Source: Streptomyces adelaidensis (GTDB lineage: Bacteria > Actinomycetota > Actinomycetes > Streptomycetales > Streptomycetaceae). Taken from it: DNA of 64,000 nt. The notes under the pieces were generated by a model. That model made no database searches, was not told where the DNA came from, and saw only the letters and a program-made list of their open reading frames with translations. Shown one piece after another: positions 33,081-41,387 of this stretch (position 1 is its first letter; the number at the start of each line of letters is the position of its first letter). The stretch is from contig NZ_JAEMUX010000011.1 in NCBI RefSeq assembly GCF_016598475.1, forward strand, positions 62,001-126,000, in the 5' to 3' direction. Position numbers and translations under genes: made by a program.

Positions 33081-34592
33081 GTGACCCTGTTGAACAACCT
33101 TCGGACGCGACGCAGACGTCTGGCGGTCGCCGCGACCGCGGCCGGGCTCCTGGCCGCGTTACTCACCGCCGGCCCGGCGGCCGCGACCCCCGACCCCGGG
33201 GACTCGCCCGCCGCGCGGGAGAAGGTCTCCAAGAGCGACGCCGCCGAGGCGCGCGCGGCGATATCCGCCGGCGAGATACCCGGCCAGGACGAGATCGTCC
33301 ACTCCGCCAACATCAAGCACCTGACGAACCTCCCGAAGGAGGCGCTGCCGGGCACCAACTCGGACCTCGCCTTCCAGGGCAAGTACGCCTTCGCCGGCAA
33401 CTACGACGGCTTCCGGGTCTTCGACATCAGCAACCCGAAGGCGCCCAAGACGGTTGCCCAGGTACTCTGCCCGGGCTCGCAGAACGACATCTCCGTCTCC
33501 GGCGACCTGCTCTTCCTCTCCACCGACTCCTCGCGCAGCGACAACTCCTGCAACAGCACCACGCAGCCCGCGACCGAGAAGTCGTCGTGGGAGGGCGTCA
33601 AGATCTTCGACATCAGCGACAAGAAGAACCCCACGTACGTCGCCGCCGTCGAGACGGCCTGCGGCTCGCACACCCACACGCTGGTGCCAGAGCGCAAGAA
33701 CGTCTACGTGTACGTCTCCTCGTACTCGCCGAACGCCACGTTCCCCGACTGCCAGCCCCCGCACGACGGCATCTCGATCATCAAGGTGCCGCGCAAGTCC
33801 CCGGAGAAGGCGGCCATGGTGGGCTTCCCGGTCCTCTTCCCCGGTGAGGGCGCGGACGGCGGCGGCAACCCGGGTTCGCCCACGAACCCCGGGGTCTCCA
33901 AGACCACCGGCTGCCACGACATCACGGTGCTGCCGTCGAAGGACCTGGCCGCGGGCGCGTGCATGGGCGACGGCATCCTGTTCTCCATCAAGGACCCGGA
34001 GAACCCGAAGATCATCGACCAGGTCCAGGACAACGTGAACTTCGCGTTCTGGCACTCGGCCACCTTCAACCAGAAGGCGAACAAGGTGGTCTTCACCGAC
34101 GAGCTGGGCGGAGGCGGCGCGGCCACCTGCAACGAGGCGATCGGGCCCAACCGCGGCGCCGACGGCATCTACGAGATCGTCGGCAAGGGAGACAAGCGCA
34201 AGCTCGTCTTCAAGAGCTACTACAAGATCCCCCGGCACCAGGCGGACACCGAGAACTGCGTCGCCCACAACGGCTCGCTGATCCCCGTCAAGGGCAAGGA
34301 CATCATGGTCCAGGCCTGGTACCAGGGCGGCGTCTCGGTCTGGGACTTCACCGACTCCTCGAAGCCGAAGGAGATCGCCTACTTCGAGCGTGGCCCGGTC
34401 AGCACGGACACCCTCGCGCTCGGCGGTGCGTGGTCGGCGTACTACTACAACGGCTACATCTACTCCAACGACATCGCCAAGGGCTTCGACGTCCTGAAGA
34501 TCGACGACCGGCGGACGGACCCGGCCAAGTGGGTCCACCAGCGGGAGCTCAACGTACAGACGCAGCCGGACTACTTCGGCTTCGGCTGGTAG
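33081..34592 (+). CDS. secreted LVIVD-repeat beta-propeller protein
   Basis: 503 residues, GTG start with GGAGG ten bases upstream. A signal peptide (about 1-35) precedes several LVIVD-type repeats: DLAFQGKYAFAGNYDGFRVF, SWEGVKIFDISDKKNPTYVA, DGILFSIKDPENPKIID and GGVSVWDFTDSSKPKEIAYF. Conserved cysteines and histidines occur (CGSHTHTLVPE, TGCHDITVLP, FWHSATFNQK, CVAHNGSL), suggesting disulfides and possibly a metal site. Such proteins are exported propellers of unknown function, common in actinobacteria and often beside DUF305 genes, as here. It is not a known enzyme. Confidence 0.82.
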   Translation: MTLLNNLRTRRRRLAVAATAAGLLAALLTAGPAAATPDPGDSPAAREKVSKSDAAEARAAISAGEIPGQDEIVHSANIKHLTNLPKEALPGTNSDLAFQGKYAFAGNYDGFRVFDISNPKAPKTVAQVLCPGSQNDISVSGDLLFLSTDSSRSDNSCNSTTQPATEKSSWEGVKIFDISDKKNPTYVAAVETACGSHTHTLVPERKNVYVYVSSYSPNATFPDCQPPHDGISIIKVPRKSPEKAAMVGFPVLFPGEGADGGGNPGSPTNPGVSKTTGCHDITVLPSKDLAAGACMGDGILFSIKDPENPKIIDQVQDNVNFAFWHSATFNQKANKVVFTDELGGGGAATCNEAIGPNRGADGIYEIVGKGDKRKLVFKSYYKIPRHQADTENCVAHNGSLIPVKGKDIMVQAWYQGGVSVWDFTDSSKPKEIAYFERGPVSTDTLALGGAWSAYYYNGYIYSNDIAKGFDVLKIDDRRTDPAKWVHQRELNVQTQPDYFGFGW

Positions 34593-34625
34593 TCCGGCCG
34601 ACCGGCGCCGATCAGCCGGTCGCAC

Positions 34626-34657
34626 GTCCCGCCGGGCCCCTCGGGGACCGGCGGGAC
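34626..34657 (+). terminator. terminator of the LVIVD gene
   Basis: GTCCCGCCGG (34626-34635) and CCGGCGGGAC (34648-34657) pair perfectly; the loop also folds (CCCC/GGGG). The 353-base gap to the HAD gene also holds a weaker complex hairpin at about 34857-34926 (CCGGCTG...CAGCCGG), probably the end signal of the HAD gene. I see no gene in the gap. Confidence 0.75.
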
Positions 34658-34945
34658 ACCGGCCCGTGGCATGGTGGCGGCGTAGCCCCGTTCGTCGGCC
34701 AACTCGACGGCGGACCGGGGCGGTCGCTCGCGGGAACGCCGCCGGGACTCTTCATTGACCGAGGCGCCGCGCGGGGACATCCTGTAACTCCTGCGTTGAC
34801 TGGCCGTCGGCCAACTACACTCAGCGCTTCCGGGTGGCGCCTCTGGGTGCTCCCGCCCGGCTGCTGTTCGTCCCGGGCCGCACGGGGGACGGTCCGGGAC
34901 GGACGTCCAGCGGTGACGAACAGCCGGTCGTCCGAGGGGAACCGC

Positions 34946-35644
34946 TCAGTCCACCAGATCCAGCACCGGCCGCAGCCCGTCCGGCCGCTGGGCCGCCGGC
35001 AGATGCTCCACGAAGTGCACCCCGCAGCCCAGAGCCGCCGCGCCGCCGTCGGCACGCCGGTCGTCGCCGACCATGAGCGTGTCCCGCGCGTCGACGCGGA
35101 GCGCCTCACAGGCCATGGCGAACAGCCGCGGATCCGGCTTCTGGATGCCGTGCTCGTACGACAGCACGTACGTGCCGACATACGGGTCGAGGCCGTGCGC
35201 GCGCAGCACCGGCCGCAGATCCCAGCCGATGTTGCTCACCACCCCGACAGCGATCCCGCGTTCCCGCAGCGCGCCGAGGACCTCGGCGGCGTCCGGGTAG
35301 GGGCTCCACGCGGCCGGCGTCATATGGCGGTCGTACAGCGCGTCGTGGAGCGCCGGGTCGGGCAGGGGCACCCGGCGGGAGAGTCCCGTGTACGCGGCCC
35401 GGTGCTGCTCGGCGCTCCGGTCCCGCTCCGCCCACCGCTCGCCCGGCACGCCCGTCGGCGGCTCCACCGGGGAGGCCCCGCCCGGCAGCGCCCCCGCCCG
35501 CTCCAGGGCCTGGGCCGCCCGCATCAACTCGGGCTCGGGCAGGGCGATTCCCGCGTCCGACAGGACCGCGCGGAGCCAGAGCTCCGTGGGCTCCACGCGG
35601 AAGAGGGTTCCGGAGAAGTCGAACAGCACCCCTTTGACCGGCAT
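34946..35644 (-). CDS. HAD-superfamily hydrolase, subfamily IA
   Basis: 232 residues. Motif I is LFDFSGTL, with Ser in place of the usual second Asp (the general acid/base position), which is unusual and could lower phosphatase activity or change specificity. Motif II is VVSNIGWD, motif III Lys in IQKPDPRLF, and motif IV VGDDRRADGGAAALG. The cap has the alpha-helical C1 form. The start MPVKGVLFDF is clear. It is cytosolic and its substrate is unknown. It lies 33 bases downstream of the PAP2 gene in the same direction, so both may be on one transcript. Confidence 0.82.
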   Translation of the reverse strand: MPVKGVLFDFSGTLFRVEPTELWLRAVLSDAGIALPEPELMRAAQALERAGALPGGASPVEPPTGVPGERWAERDRSAEQHRAAYTGLSRRVPLPDPALHDALYDRHMTPAAWSPYPDAAEVLGALRERGIAVGVVSNIGWDLRPVLRAHGLDPYVGTYVLSYEHGIQKPDPRLFAMACEALRVDARDTLMVGDDRRADGGAAALGCGVHFVEHLPAAQRPDGLRPVLDLVD

Positions 35645-35677
35645 GCCGTCGATCCTTCGTGCCCGGCCCGCACCCCG

Positions 35678-36370
35678 TCAAGTACGCGCCGGGCCGTGCC
35701 ACTTCTCGCACACCAGCACCGCGAGCGCGACCGTCAGCCCGCCCAGGAGCCAGCCGCCCACCACGTCCGACACCCAGTGCACGCCCAGCCAGATCCGGGT
35801 CAGACCGACGCCGACGACGGAGACCACGGACACCGCCATGGCCGTACGCATGAGGACGCGGCCGGCGCCGTACAGATGGAGCAGCCAGAGCAGCAGACCG
35901 AAGACGACCGTGGCCGTCATGACGTGGCCGGAGGGGTACGCGGCGTAGTGGGCGGAGTCGACGGGGTCGGGCCACGCGGGCCGCTCCCGGCCGACGGCTG
36001 CCTTCAGCCCCTGCTGCAACGCCGTGCCCGCCGCGCTGGTGACCGCCAGCCACAGGGCGAGCCACCATTCCCGATAGCGCCACACCAGCCAGCCGGCGAT
36101 GGCCGCGGCCAGCAGACGCATCGTCACCGGGTCCCAGACCCAGTCCGTCAGGATGCGGAAGGTGTGCGTGATGCCCGGCTCGCCGACGGCCCATCTGTGT
36201 GTGCTGTTCGCGATGCTCTCGTCCAGTGACATGAGCGGTCCCCAGGAGAAGGCGACCAGGACGAGCAGCAGGACGGAGGGCGCCGCGAAGGCCGCGGCGA
36301 CGCGGGTGGCGAGGGCCGTGCGGGCGTCCGACGGCCGGTGGGGCGGTGCGTCGACGGTGGGGGTGTGCAT
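35678..36370 (-). CDS. PAP2-superfamily membrane phosphatase
   Basis: 230 residues from ATG 36370 with GAGGA upstream. Five to six transmembrane helices. The three phosphatase motifs are present: KAAVGRERP (K-x6-RP type), PSGHVMT, and TRIWLGVHWVSDV (SR-x5-H-x3-D type with Thr for Ser). These sites face the outer side of the membrane and act on lipid phosphates such as phosphatidate or undecaprenyl diphosphate. A downstream HAD gene follows. The family is secure; the substrate is not known. Confidence 0.88.
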   Translation of the reverse strand: MHTPTVDAPPHRPSDARTALATRVAAAFAAPSVLLLVLVAFSWGPLMSLDESIANSTHRWAVGEPGITHTFRILTDWVWDPVTMRLLAAAIAGWLVWRYREWWLALWLAVTSAAGTALQQGLKAAVGRERPAWPDPVDSAHYAAYPSGHVMTATVVFGLLLWLLHLYGAGRVLMRTAMAVSVVSVVGVGLTRIWLGVHWVSDVVGGWLLGGLTVALAVLVCEKWHGPART

Positions 36371-36429
36371 ACAGCGATCCTCGCCGACTCCTGGGGCCTC
36401 AGGCCAACGCCGGGGCGTGAGATCACTGT

Positions 36430-37085
36430 CACGCGCCGCGACCGGAGCAAAGCCTTCGCGTCGGCCGTTGTTCTTGGTCTGCGCTTGGCTCTTTCTTTGC
36501 CGTGTCACGACCCTCCGAGTGCCCGCAACCCCGGGAGGAAAGCCACCAACACCGGCACGACCGACACCAGGACGCGCACGCGGTCAGCCGCAGCCGCCGC
36601 GCGGGAGTGAGCCGTTCCGGCGCCGCGAGCAGCAGGCGGACCCGCTGCGGTACATGTTCCCCGGGGCCGGACGTGGCCCGAACACGCCCCGGTCCTCGTC
36701 GAGGCCGACGAGCGCCAGGGCGATGGTGAGGCAACGCGGCCGTGGTGATCACCAGCCGGGGCGTGGGCCGGGCAGCCATCAGGCGTCAGGCCGCTCGCCC
36801 GCCACCACCACGAGCCCTCCGCCGCTCGGCTGCTCACCGGACAACAGCGGGGCGCGCAGGAGGAGTTCGCCTGGCGCCGAGGATGACGCCGCCGGGCCGG
36901 ACGTCCTCACGGATCAGCAGCGCCCCGGCCCACAGACCGCCGCGAGCCGACGCCACGGCGGTGGCCGTGCTCAAGGCCATCGACAGCGCGCAGCCCTCCG
37001 ACACGGGCCGCGCCGCCGAAGTGACGTAGACCAAGGTCGGATACGGCCCCTGTGCTGGGCGACCGGCGTGCGCCCCGCGCTCGTC
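36430..37085 (-). pseudogene. possible remnant of an M56-family (BlaR1-like) peptidase gene
   Basis: No intact gene fits this 656-base stretch. On the minus strand it carries fragments in different frames that look like the C-terminal part of actinobacterial M56 peptidases: an entry TGDERGAHA around 37075, and VPQRVRLLLAAPERLTPARR around 36620. The HExxH zinc motif is not seen. In other Streptomyces, DUF5134 genes (the next gene) are often followed by an M56 peptidase gene and a blaI gene, which supports the reading. It could equally be non-coding. Treat as low confidence. Confidence 0.3.
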
Positions 37086-37090
37086 GCCGG

Positions 37091-37660
37091 TCAGACCGCC
37101 AGCAGCATGGCCAGCATCCCGATGCCCATGGACAGCCGGCAGGCCCGGGCCAGCTCCGGCCGGTCGCCCCAACCGGACGGGCCGGACAGCGGCACCCCCG
37201 CCCCCGCCGTCCCCATCCCCGTCCCTGTCGGTACGGGGATGAGCCGACTCCCCGCCCACAGCACATAGCCGGCGAAGTACACCAGCAGCACCCCGGTCAC
37301 CAAGGGCAGCCCGGTGCCGCCGTGGCCGCCGCCGGGCGAGGCCGCCATCACCGCGGCCATGTAGGCCATCGCCAGCGCGCCCACCAGATGATGCAGATGG
37401 TGCGGGCCCGTCCGGGCCGCCCACAGCGCGCGCGCCGCCGCCGCGCCGAACACCGCCGTGTACGCGAGCCAGGCCCAGCGCGGCGGCGCCACGACCGCCG
37501 CGGGCACGGCCATCGCGGCCATCCCGAAGCCCATCAGCGCCTCACCGCCCGCGGCCCGGCGCTGCTCCTCGACGGCGCTGCGCATCCGCAGCAGGCAATA
37601 ACCCCCGGTCACCGCGCACAGCGCGACCAGCAGCCAACCGAGCGACATCGGTCCGTGCAC
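37091..37660 (-). CDS. DUF5134 integral membrane protein
   Basis: 189 residues from GTG 37660, with GGAGG six bases upstream; ATG 37648 is an alternative. Five or six hydrophobic helices, with LGWLLVALCAVTGGYCLLRM first, and a histidine-rich turn GPHHLHHLVGALAMAYMA that is the family hallmark. The C terminus ends in a helix (SMGIGMLAMLLAV). The function is unknown; copper or other metal binding has been suggested for similar HHLHH membrane proteins, which I only infer. Its usual downstream partner, an M56 peptidase gene, seems degraded here. Confidence 0.8.
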   Translation of the reverse strand: MHGPMSLGWLLVALCAVTGGYCLLRMRSAVEEQRRAAGGEALMGFGMAAMAVPAAVVAPPRWAWLAYTAVFGAAAARALWAARTGPHHLHHLVGALAMAYMAAVMAASPGGGHGGTGLPLVTGVLLVYFAGYVLWAGSRLIPVPTGTGMGTAGAGVPLSGPSGWGDRPELARACRLSMGIGMLAMLLAV

Positions 37661-37865
37661 CGCGCACCTCCCCGTTCGACGACGTCGGACAGTGCTGAGA
37701 GTGAGGTCGGACAGTCGGTCAGGGCATGCCCGTGCCCGATGGCGCGCATACGAGCGCAAGGGTGTACGCGGGGGAGCGCGCGGGGGTGCACCACGGAGAC
37801 GAGCGCCGAGGAGAGCTGAGGAGAACTGAGGAGCGCCACAGTCCGGTAGGCCGCCGAGCGATATC

Positions 37866-37879
37866 TTTCACGAGTAAAA
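37866..37879. promoter_or_regulatory. possible MarR-type operator and leaderless promoter of the second FUSC gene
   Basis: TTTCAC-GA-GTAAAA is an imperfect inverted repeat (5 of 6) just before the -10-like TAATGT at 37887-37892. ATG 37900 follows 8 bases later with no ribosome site, as in leaderless genes. The MarR gene at 39737 is an obvious candidate regulator. Confidence 0.35.
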
Positions 37880-37899
37880 CACCTGCTAATGTTCTGCGT

Positions 37900-39369
37900 A
37901 TGAGCAGCGTCAGACCTCCCCGCGCCCGCCGGTTTCCCCTCTCCGGAGTCCTCCGGGTCGGCCGGCCCTCCGAGATCTGGTTCAAGCCGGCGCTCAGCGT
38001 GGTCGTCGCGAGCGCCCCGCCGAACCTGACGCTGCTGGCCGTCGGCCGCCTCGACCTGGCGATGTACACGATGGCCGGGTCCCTGTGCGCGCTCTACGCC
38101 CACAACCGCCCGTACGCGGCCCGCGCCCGCACCCTCGCCCGGGTCGTGCTCGGCATGGTCGGCGGCCTCGCGGTCGCCCTGGTCGCCGCCTCGCTCACCA
38201 CGAACGCGGTGGTGCTGGTCACGGTGGGCGCGTTGCTCGCCGCCGTACAGAAGACGCTCTGCGACGCGAGCCGGATCGGGCCGCCCGCCAACGTCATCTT
38301 CACCTTCGTCACCTCGGCGGCCCTCTTCCTGCCCCAGACCCTCGCCCAGGTCCCCGGCCATCTCGCGGCGGCCGCCGTCGCCGGCGGCTGGGCCTGGCTG
38401 GTGTGCATGGCCCCCGGCCTCCTGCGACCGCACGGGCCCGAGCGCCGTGCCACCGCCCAGGCCCTGAACGCGGTGGCCGCCCACATCGAGGCGGCGGACC
38501 CCGAGCGGCCGAGGACCCGCACGGCCGCCACGACCGCCTTGCACACCGCCTGGCAGACCCTGCGGGCCGCCGGCGCCCGGACCGAGCCGCGACGCGCCCT
38601 CGAACGGCTCGTGGTCCGCGCCGAGGTCGCGCTCGCCGCGCCCGCCGACGCCGACCCCGGCCGACTGCGCGCCCGGGCGCACGCGCTGCACGGCACCGGA
38701 CCCCTCCCAGGCGCCGCCGCCCCGGCCAACGCGGCCTACGAAGCGCTGGACGCTCAGGGCGAACTCCCGGTCGCGCGGACCCCCTTGTGGAGCAGGCTCG
38801 GCCCGCTCACCCCTATCGCCGTACGCACCGCGACCGGCTGCGCCCTCGCCGGATACGCCTCCCTCGCCATCGGCGTGGGCCGCCCCTACTGGGCGCTGGT
38901 CACCGCCGCCTCGCTCTACCAGGCGAACCTCACCCTCACCTGGAACCGGGGCGTGCAGCGCGTCGTCGGCAACCTCGCCGGAGTGCTCGCCTTCGCCGCC
39001 CTCGTCCCGCTCGCCCACCTCGGCCCGGCGGTACTCGTCCTGTGCTGCCTCGCCCTCTGCTTCGGCGCCGAGGCCCTGATCAGTCGCAACTACTGGCTCG
39101 GCACCATCTGCGTGACCCCGCTGGCCCTCTTCGTCACCGAGTTCACCCACTACGGGAACCCCGGCGAGCTGATCACCGACCGGCTCCTCGACACCTTCGT
39201 CGGCGCCCTGGCCGGCCTCGTCGTGGCGGTCGCCGTCACCAACCGGCGCGCCGGCGACCGCGCCGGGCAGGCCCTCGCCGCCATGGAACGCGCCCGCGCC
39301 CACACCGTCCGCACGGCCGCCGACCCGGACGCCGCGCCCGGCGCGCTGCCGGCCGCCCGCCGGGCCTAG
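37900..39369 (+). pseudogene. FUSC-family transporter, 3' end cut off by a miniature element
   Basis: 489 codons are intact. Two blocks of membrane helices (about 25-160 and 300-450) frame a helical cytosolic region; the second block has the FUSC pattern AIGVGRPYWALVTAASLYQANL, TWNRGVQRVVGNLAGVLAF and SRNYWLGTICVTPLALFVTE. The stop codon (TAG, 39367-39369) is not native: it is the first three bases of a 203-bp element with terminal inverted repeats. Beyond the element, at 39570, the sequence resumes in the matching frame with the lost C terminus. All membrane parts remain, so the product may still function. The start is ATG 37900, probably leaderless. Confidence 0.85.
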
Positions 39370-39569
39370 GGCGCTTCTGATGGATCTCCGCGGCGTCACG
39401 ACGCCCGGCACGCCCTCTCGCCGCACCGGACAAAAGCCCTAGTAGCTCCTCCCCCACTCTCGGCTTCGCTCGAGCGGGGGGACCCCCATCGAGGGCTTCC
39501 GCCCGGCACGCCGAGAGCACGCACCGAACGCCGCTCCTTCTCCCACGGAGATCCATCAGAAGCGCCCTA
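39367..39569. mobile_element. 203-bp MITE-like element with 24-bp perfect terminal inverted repeats
   Basis: The left end at 39367-39390 starts TAGGGCGCTTCTGATGGATC; its exact reverse complement is at 39546-39569. There is no coding capacity for a transposase. The flanking bases are GCC on both sides, which could be a 3-bp target duplication, although the target is GCC-rich. Removing exactly 203 bases joins the FUSC frame to its C terminus. A copy of the 44-bp palindromic repeat sits inside. The parent transposase is unknown; an IS5-type element is one possibility. Confidence 0.85.
39448..39491 (+). repeat. 44-bp palindromic repeat, copy B, inside the miniature element
   Basis: CCTCCCCCACTCTCGGCTTC continues to GGGGGGACCCCCATCG. 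It differs from the copy at 10256-10299 at one base. Its nesting in the 203-bp element shows that the two repeat types are separate units. Confidence 0.85.
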
Positions 39570-39740
39570 GCCGCCGCCCTCGTCGAACTGCGCGCCACCA
39601 CCGACGCCGCGACCGGCGAATGGTGGCAACGCGCCTGGCCGTCGGAGCGGGTGACGCACGCCGAGCAGGCCGGACACCGTACGCTCGCGGCGACGGCAGG
39701 ACGGCGAGAGTTCCAGGCTGCGGAGGGTGTACGGGCATGA
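39570..39740 (+). pseudogene. severed C terminus of the FUSC gene
   Basis: A 56-codon frame without a start codon: AAALVELRATTDAATGEWWQ, then RAWPSERVTHAEQAGHRTLA to the TGA at 39738-39740. This is the usual soluble helical tail of actinobacterial FUSC proteins. Its stop overlaps the MarR start (ATGA), showing that the intact gene was translationally coupled to the regulator before the insertion. Confidence 0.8.
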
Positions 39741-40285
39741 CGGCAGGCAACGGGCGGACGGCGACGGGGAGCGGCGCGGCTCTCGGAGACACGGTCGCCA
39801 AGGTGGTGCGCCAGTGGCAGACGGTGCACCCCGGTCTCGACACCGCGCCCATGGAGATCATCGGCCGCGTCAACCGCTGCGCCGCCCTCCTCCAGCAGGC
39901 CGAGGACGCCCCCCTGCGCCGCGCCGGGCTCACCCGCCCGGAATTCGACGTCCTCGGCACCCTGCGCCGCACCGGCCACGAACTGACCCCCAGCGAGATC
40001 GCCCGCGAGACCTTCGCCTCCGGCGCCGCCGTCACCAAACGCCTCAAGGTGCTCACCGAGCGCGGCCTGGTCGAACGCCGCGGCGACTCCCGGGACCGCC
40101 GCGTCGCCCACGTCCGCCTCACCGACACCGGCCGCGAGCTCGTGGACAGCGTCCTGCCGGAGCAACTGGCCTACGAGACAGGTGTACTCTCCGGCGTCGA
40201 CACCGACGACCGGCTCGAACTCGCCGCCCTGTTGGGGGAGTTGCTGATCCAATTGGAAGGCAGGCTCGGCCTGCCGCGCGCCTAG
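39737..40285 (+). CDS. MarR-family transcriptional regulator
   Basis: 182 residues from ATG 39737, which overlaps the stop of the severed FUSC tail. The winged helix is complete: LRRAGLTRPEFDVLGTLRRT, then LTPSEIARETFASGAAVTKR (recognition helix) and the wing ERRGDSRDRRVAHVRLTDTG. It is a dimeric DNA-binding protein whose family senses small aromatic compounds, fitting control of an aromatic-acid exporter. The element inserted upstream separates it from its former leader gene and may change its expression. Its stop overlaps the convergent aldo/keto reductase stop by 4 bases. Confidence 0.9.
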   Translation: MTAGNGRTATGSGAALGDTVAKVVRQWQTVHPGLDTAPMEIIGRVNRCAALLQQAEDAPLRRAGLTRPEFDVLGTLRRTGHELTPSEIARETFASGAAVTKRLKVLTERGLVERRGDSRDRRVAHVRLTDTGRELVDSVLPEQLAYETGVLSGVDTDDRLELAALLGELLIQLEGRLGLPRA

Positions 40286-41304
40286 CGGACAGGCGACCAG
40301 GGGTTGTCGATGTCGCCCCAGCGGGGGCCGTACACGTTCTGCCGGATGACGGGCTCCCGCAGGAAGTCGTGCGGGAAGCCCAGCGAGGGCGCGCTCACCT
40401 CGTCGAGGCGGGTGATCGCGTCCGTGTCGAGCCGTACGTCGACGCTCGCCAGATTGTCGGCGAGCTGACGCCCACTGGTGGCGCCGACGATCGGCACGAC
40501 GTTGCCGGGGCGGGCGAGCAGCCAGGCCAGGGCCACCTGGGCCGGCGGCAGACCGCCCTGTTCGGCGATCTCCAGCACGGCGTCGACCACCGCGTCCTCG
40601 CGCGGATCGGCGGCGGCCCCGTCGGCACCCAGCCGCCCCGACTCGCCCCGCCGGTACTTGCCGGTCAGCTTGCCGGCCGCCAGCGGGGCCCACGCGAACA
40701 CGGACATGTCGAAGCCGCGAGCCTGCGGCAGGAGTTCACGCTCCGGGGTGCGCTCCAGCAGGTTGTAGCGCAGCTGCGAGCCCGCGAAGGAGGTCCAACC
40801 CCGCAGATCGGCAAGGGTGTTGGCCCGGGCGATCTCCCACGCGGGCCAGTCCGACACCCCGATGTAGAGCACCTTCCCGGACCGTACGAGATCGTCGAGG
40901 GCCCGCATCACCTCGTCGACCGGTGTGAAATCGTCCCGTGCGTGCACCCACAGGACGTCGAGCCGGTCGGTGCGCAGCCGCTCCAGGCTCGCCTCCACCG
41001 ACTGGACGAGGTTCTTGCGGTGGTTGCCCGCCGAGTTCACATCGTCCGCGCTGGTCGCGCAGGTGTACTTGCTGGCCAGGACGAAGCGGTCGCGGCGGCC
41101 TTCGAGGAGCTTGCCGACGATGGTCTCCGAGGCGCCCTCGGAGTAGATGTCCGCCGTGTCGACGAAGTTCCCGCCCGCGTCCGCGTAGGCGTCGAGGAGC
41201 GGCCCGCTCGTGTCGAGATCCACGTCTCCCCAGCCGAACGTCATGGCCCCGAAAGCCAGTTCACTCACGCGCAGACCGGTCCTGCCGAACAGTGTGTAAC
41301 GCAC
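40282..41304 (-). CDS. aldo/keto reductase
   Basis: 340 residues. NADPH-dependent carbonyl reductase with a TIM barrel. The catalytic tetrad is visible: Asp and Tyr in VDTADIYSEGASE, Lys in VLASKYT, and His in LWVHARDDFTP. Cofactor-binding segments at the C terminus are PIVGATSGRQLADNLASVDV. This is the YajO/PTR-type subgroup of about 330 residues common in actinobacteria. It is cytosolic with unknown substrate. It is monocistronic, convergent with marR. Confidence 0.92.
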   Translation of the reverse strand: MRYTLFGRTGLRVSELAFGAMTFGWGDVDLDTSGPLLDAYADAGGNFVDTADIYSEGASETIVGKLLEGRRDRFVLASKYTCATSADDVNSAGNHRKNLVQSVEASLERLRTDRLDVLWVHARDDFTPVDEVMRALDDLVRSGKVLYIGVSDWPAWEIARANTLADLRGWTSFAGSQLRYNLLERTPERELLPQARGFDMSVFAWAPLAAGKLTGKYRRGESGRLGADGAAADPREDAVVDAVLEIAEQGGLPPAQVALAWLLARPGNVVPIVGATSGRQLADNLASVDVRLDTDAITRLDEVSAPSLGFPHDFLREPVIRQNVYGPRWGDIDNPWSPVR

Positions 41305-41387
41305 TGTGCATCCCCTCCGAGTGTTTCGTGGGGACGACGCTAGGAGTTGGAGCGCGCTTCAACGCAAGTCGCGGGCTGCCGGGCGGG

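Noticed and set aside
34571..34780. A 69-codon minus-strand frame after the LVIVD gene
   Set aside because: It contains the LVIVD terminator hairpin, lacks a ribosome site and has no recognisable features.
36099..37268. A 389-codon plus-strand frame over the PAP2-DUF5134 interval
   Set aside because: It is Arg/Pro/Gly-rich, antisense to the PAP2 gene at its start, and shows no family pattern.
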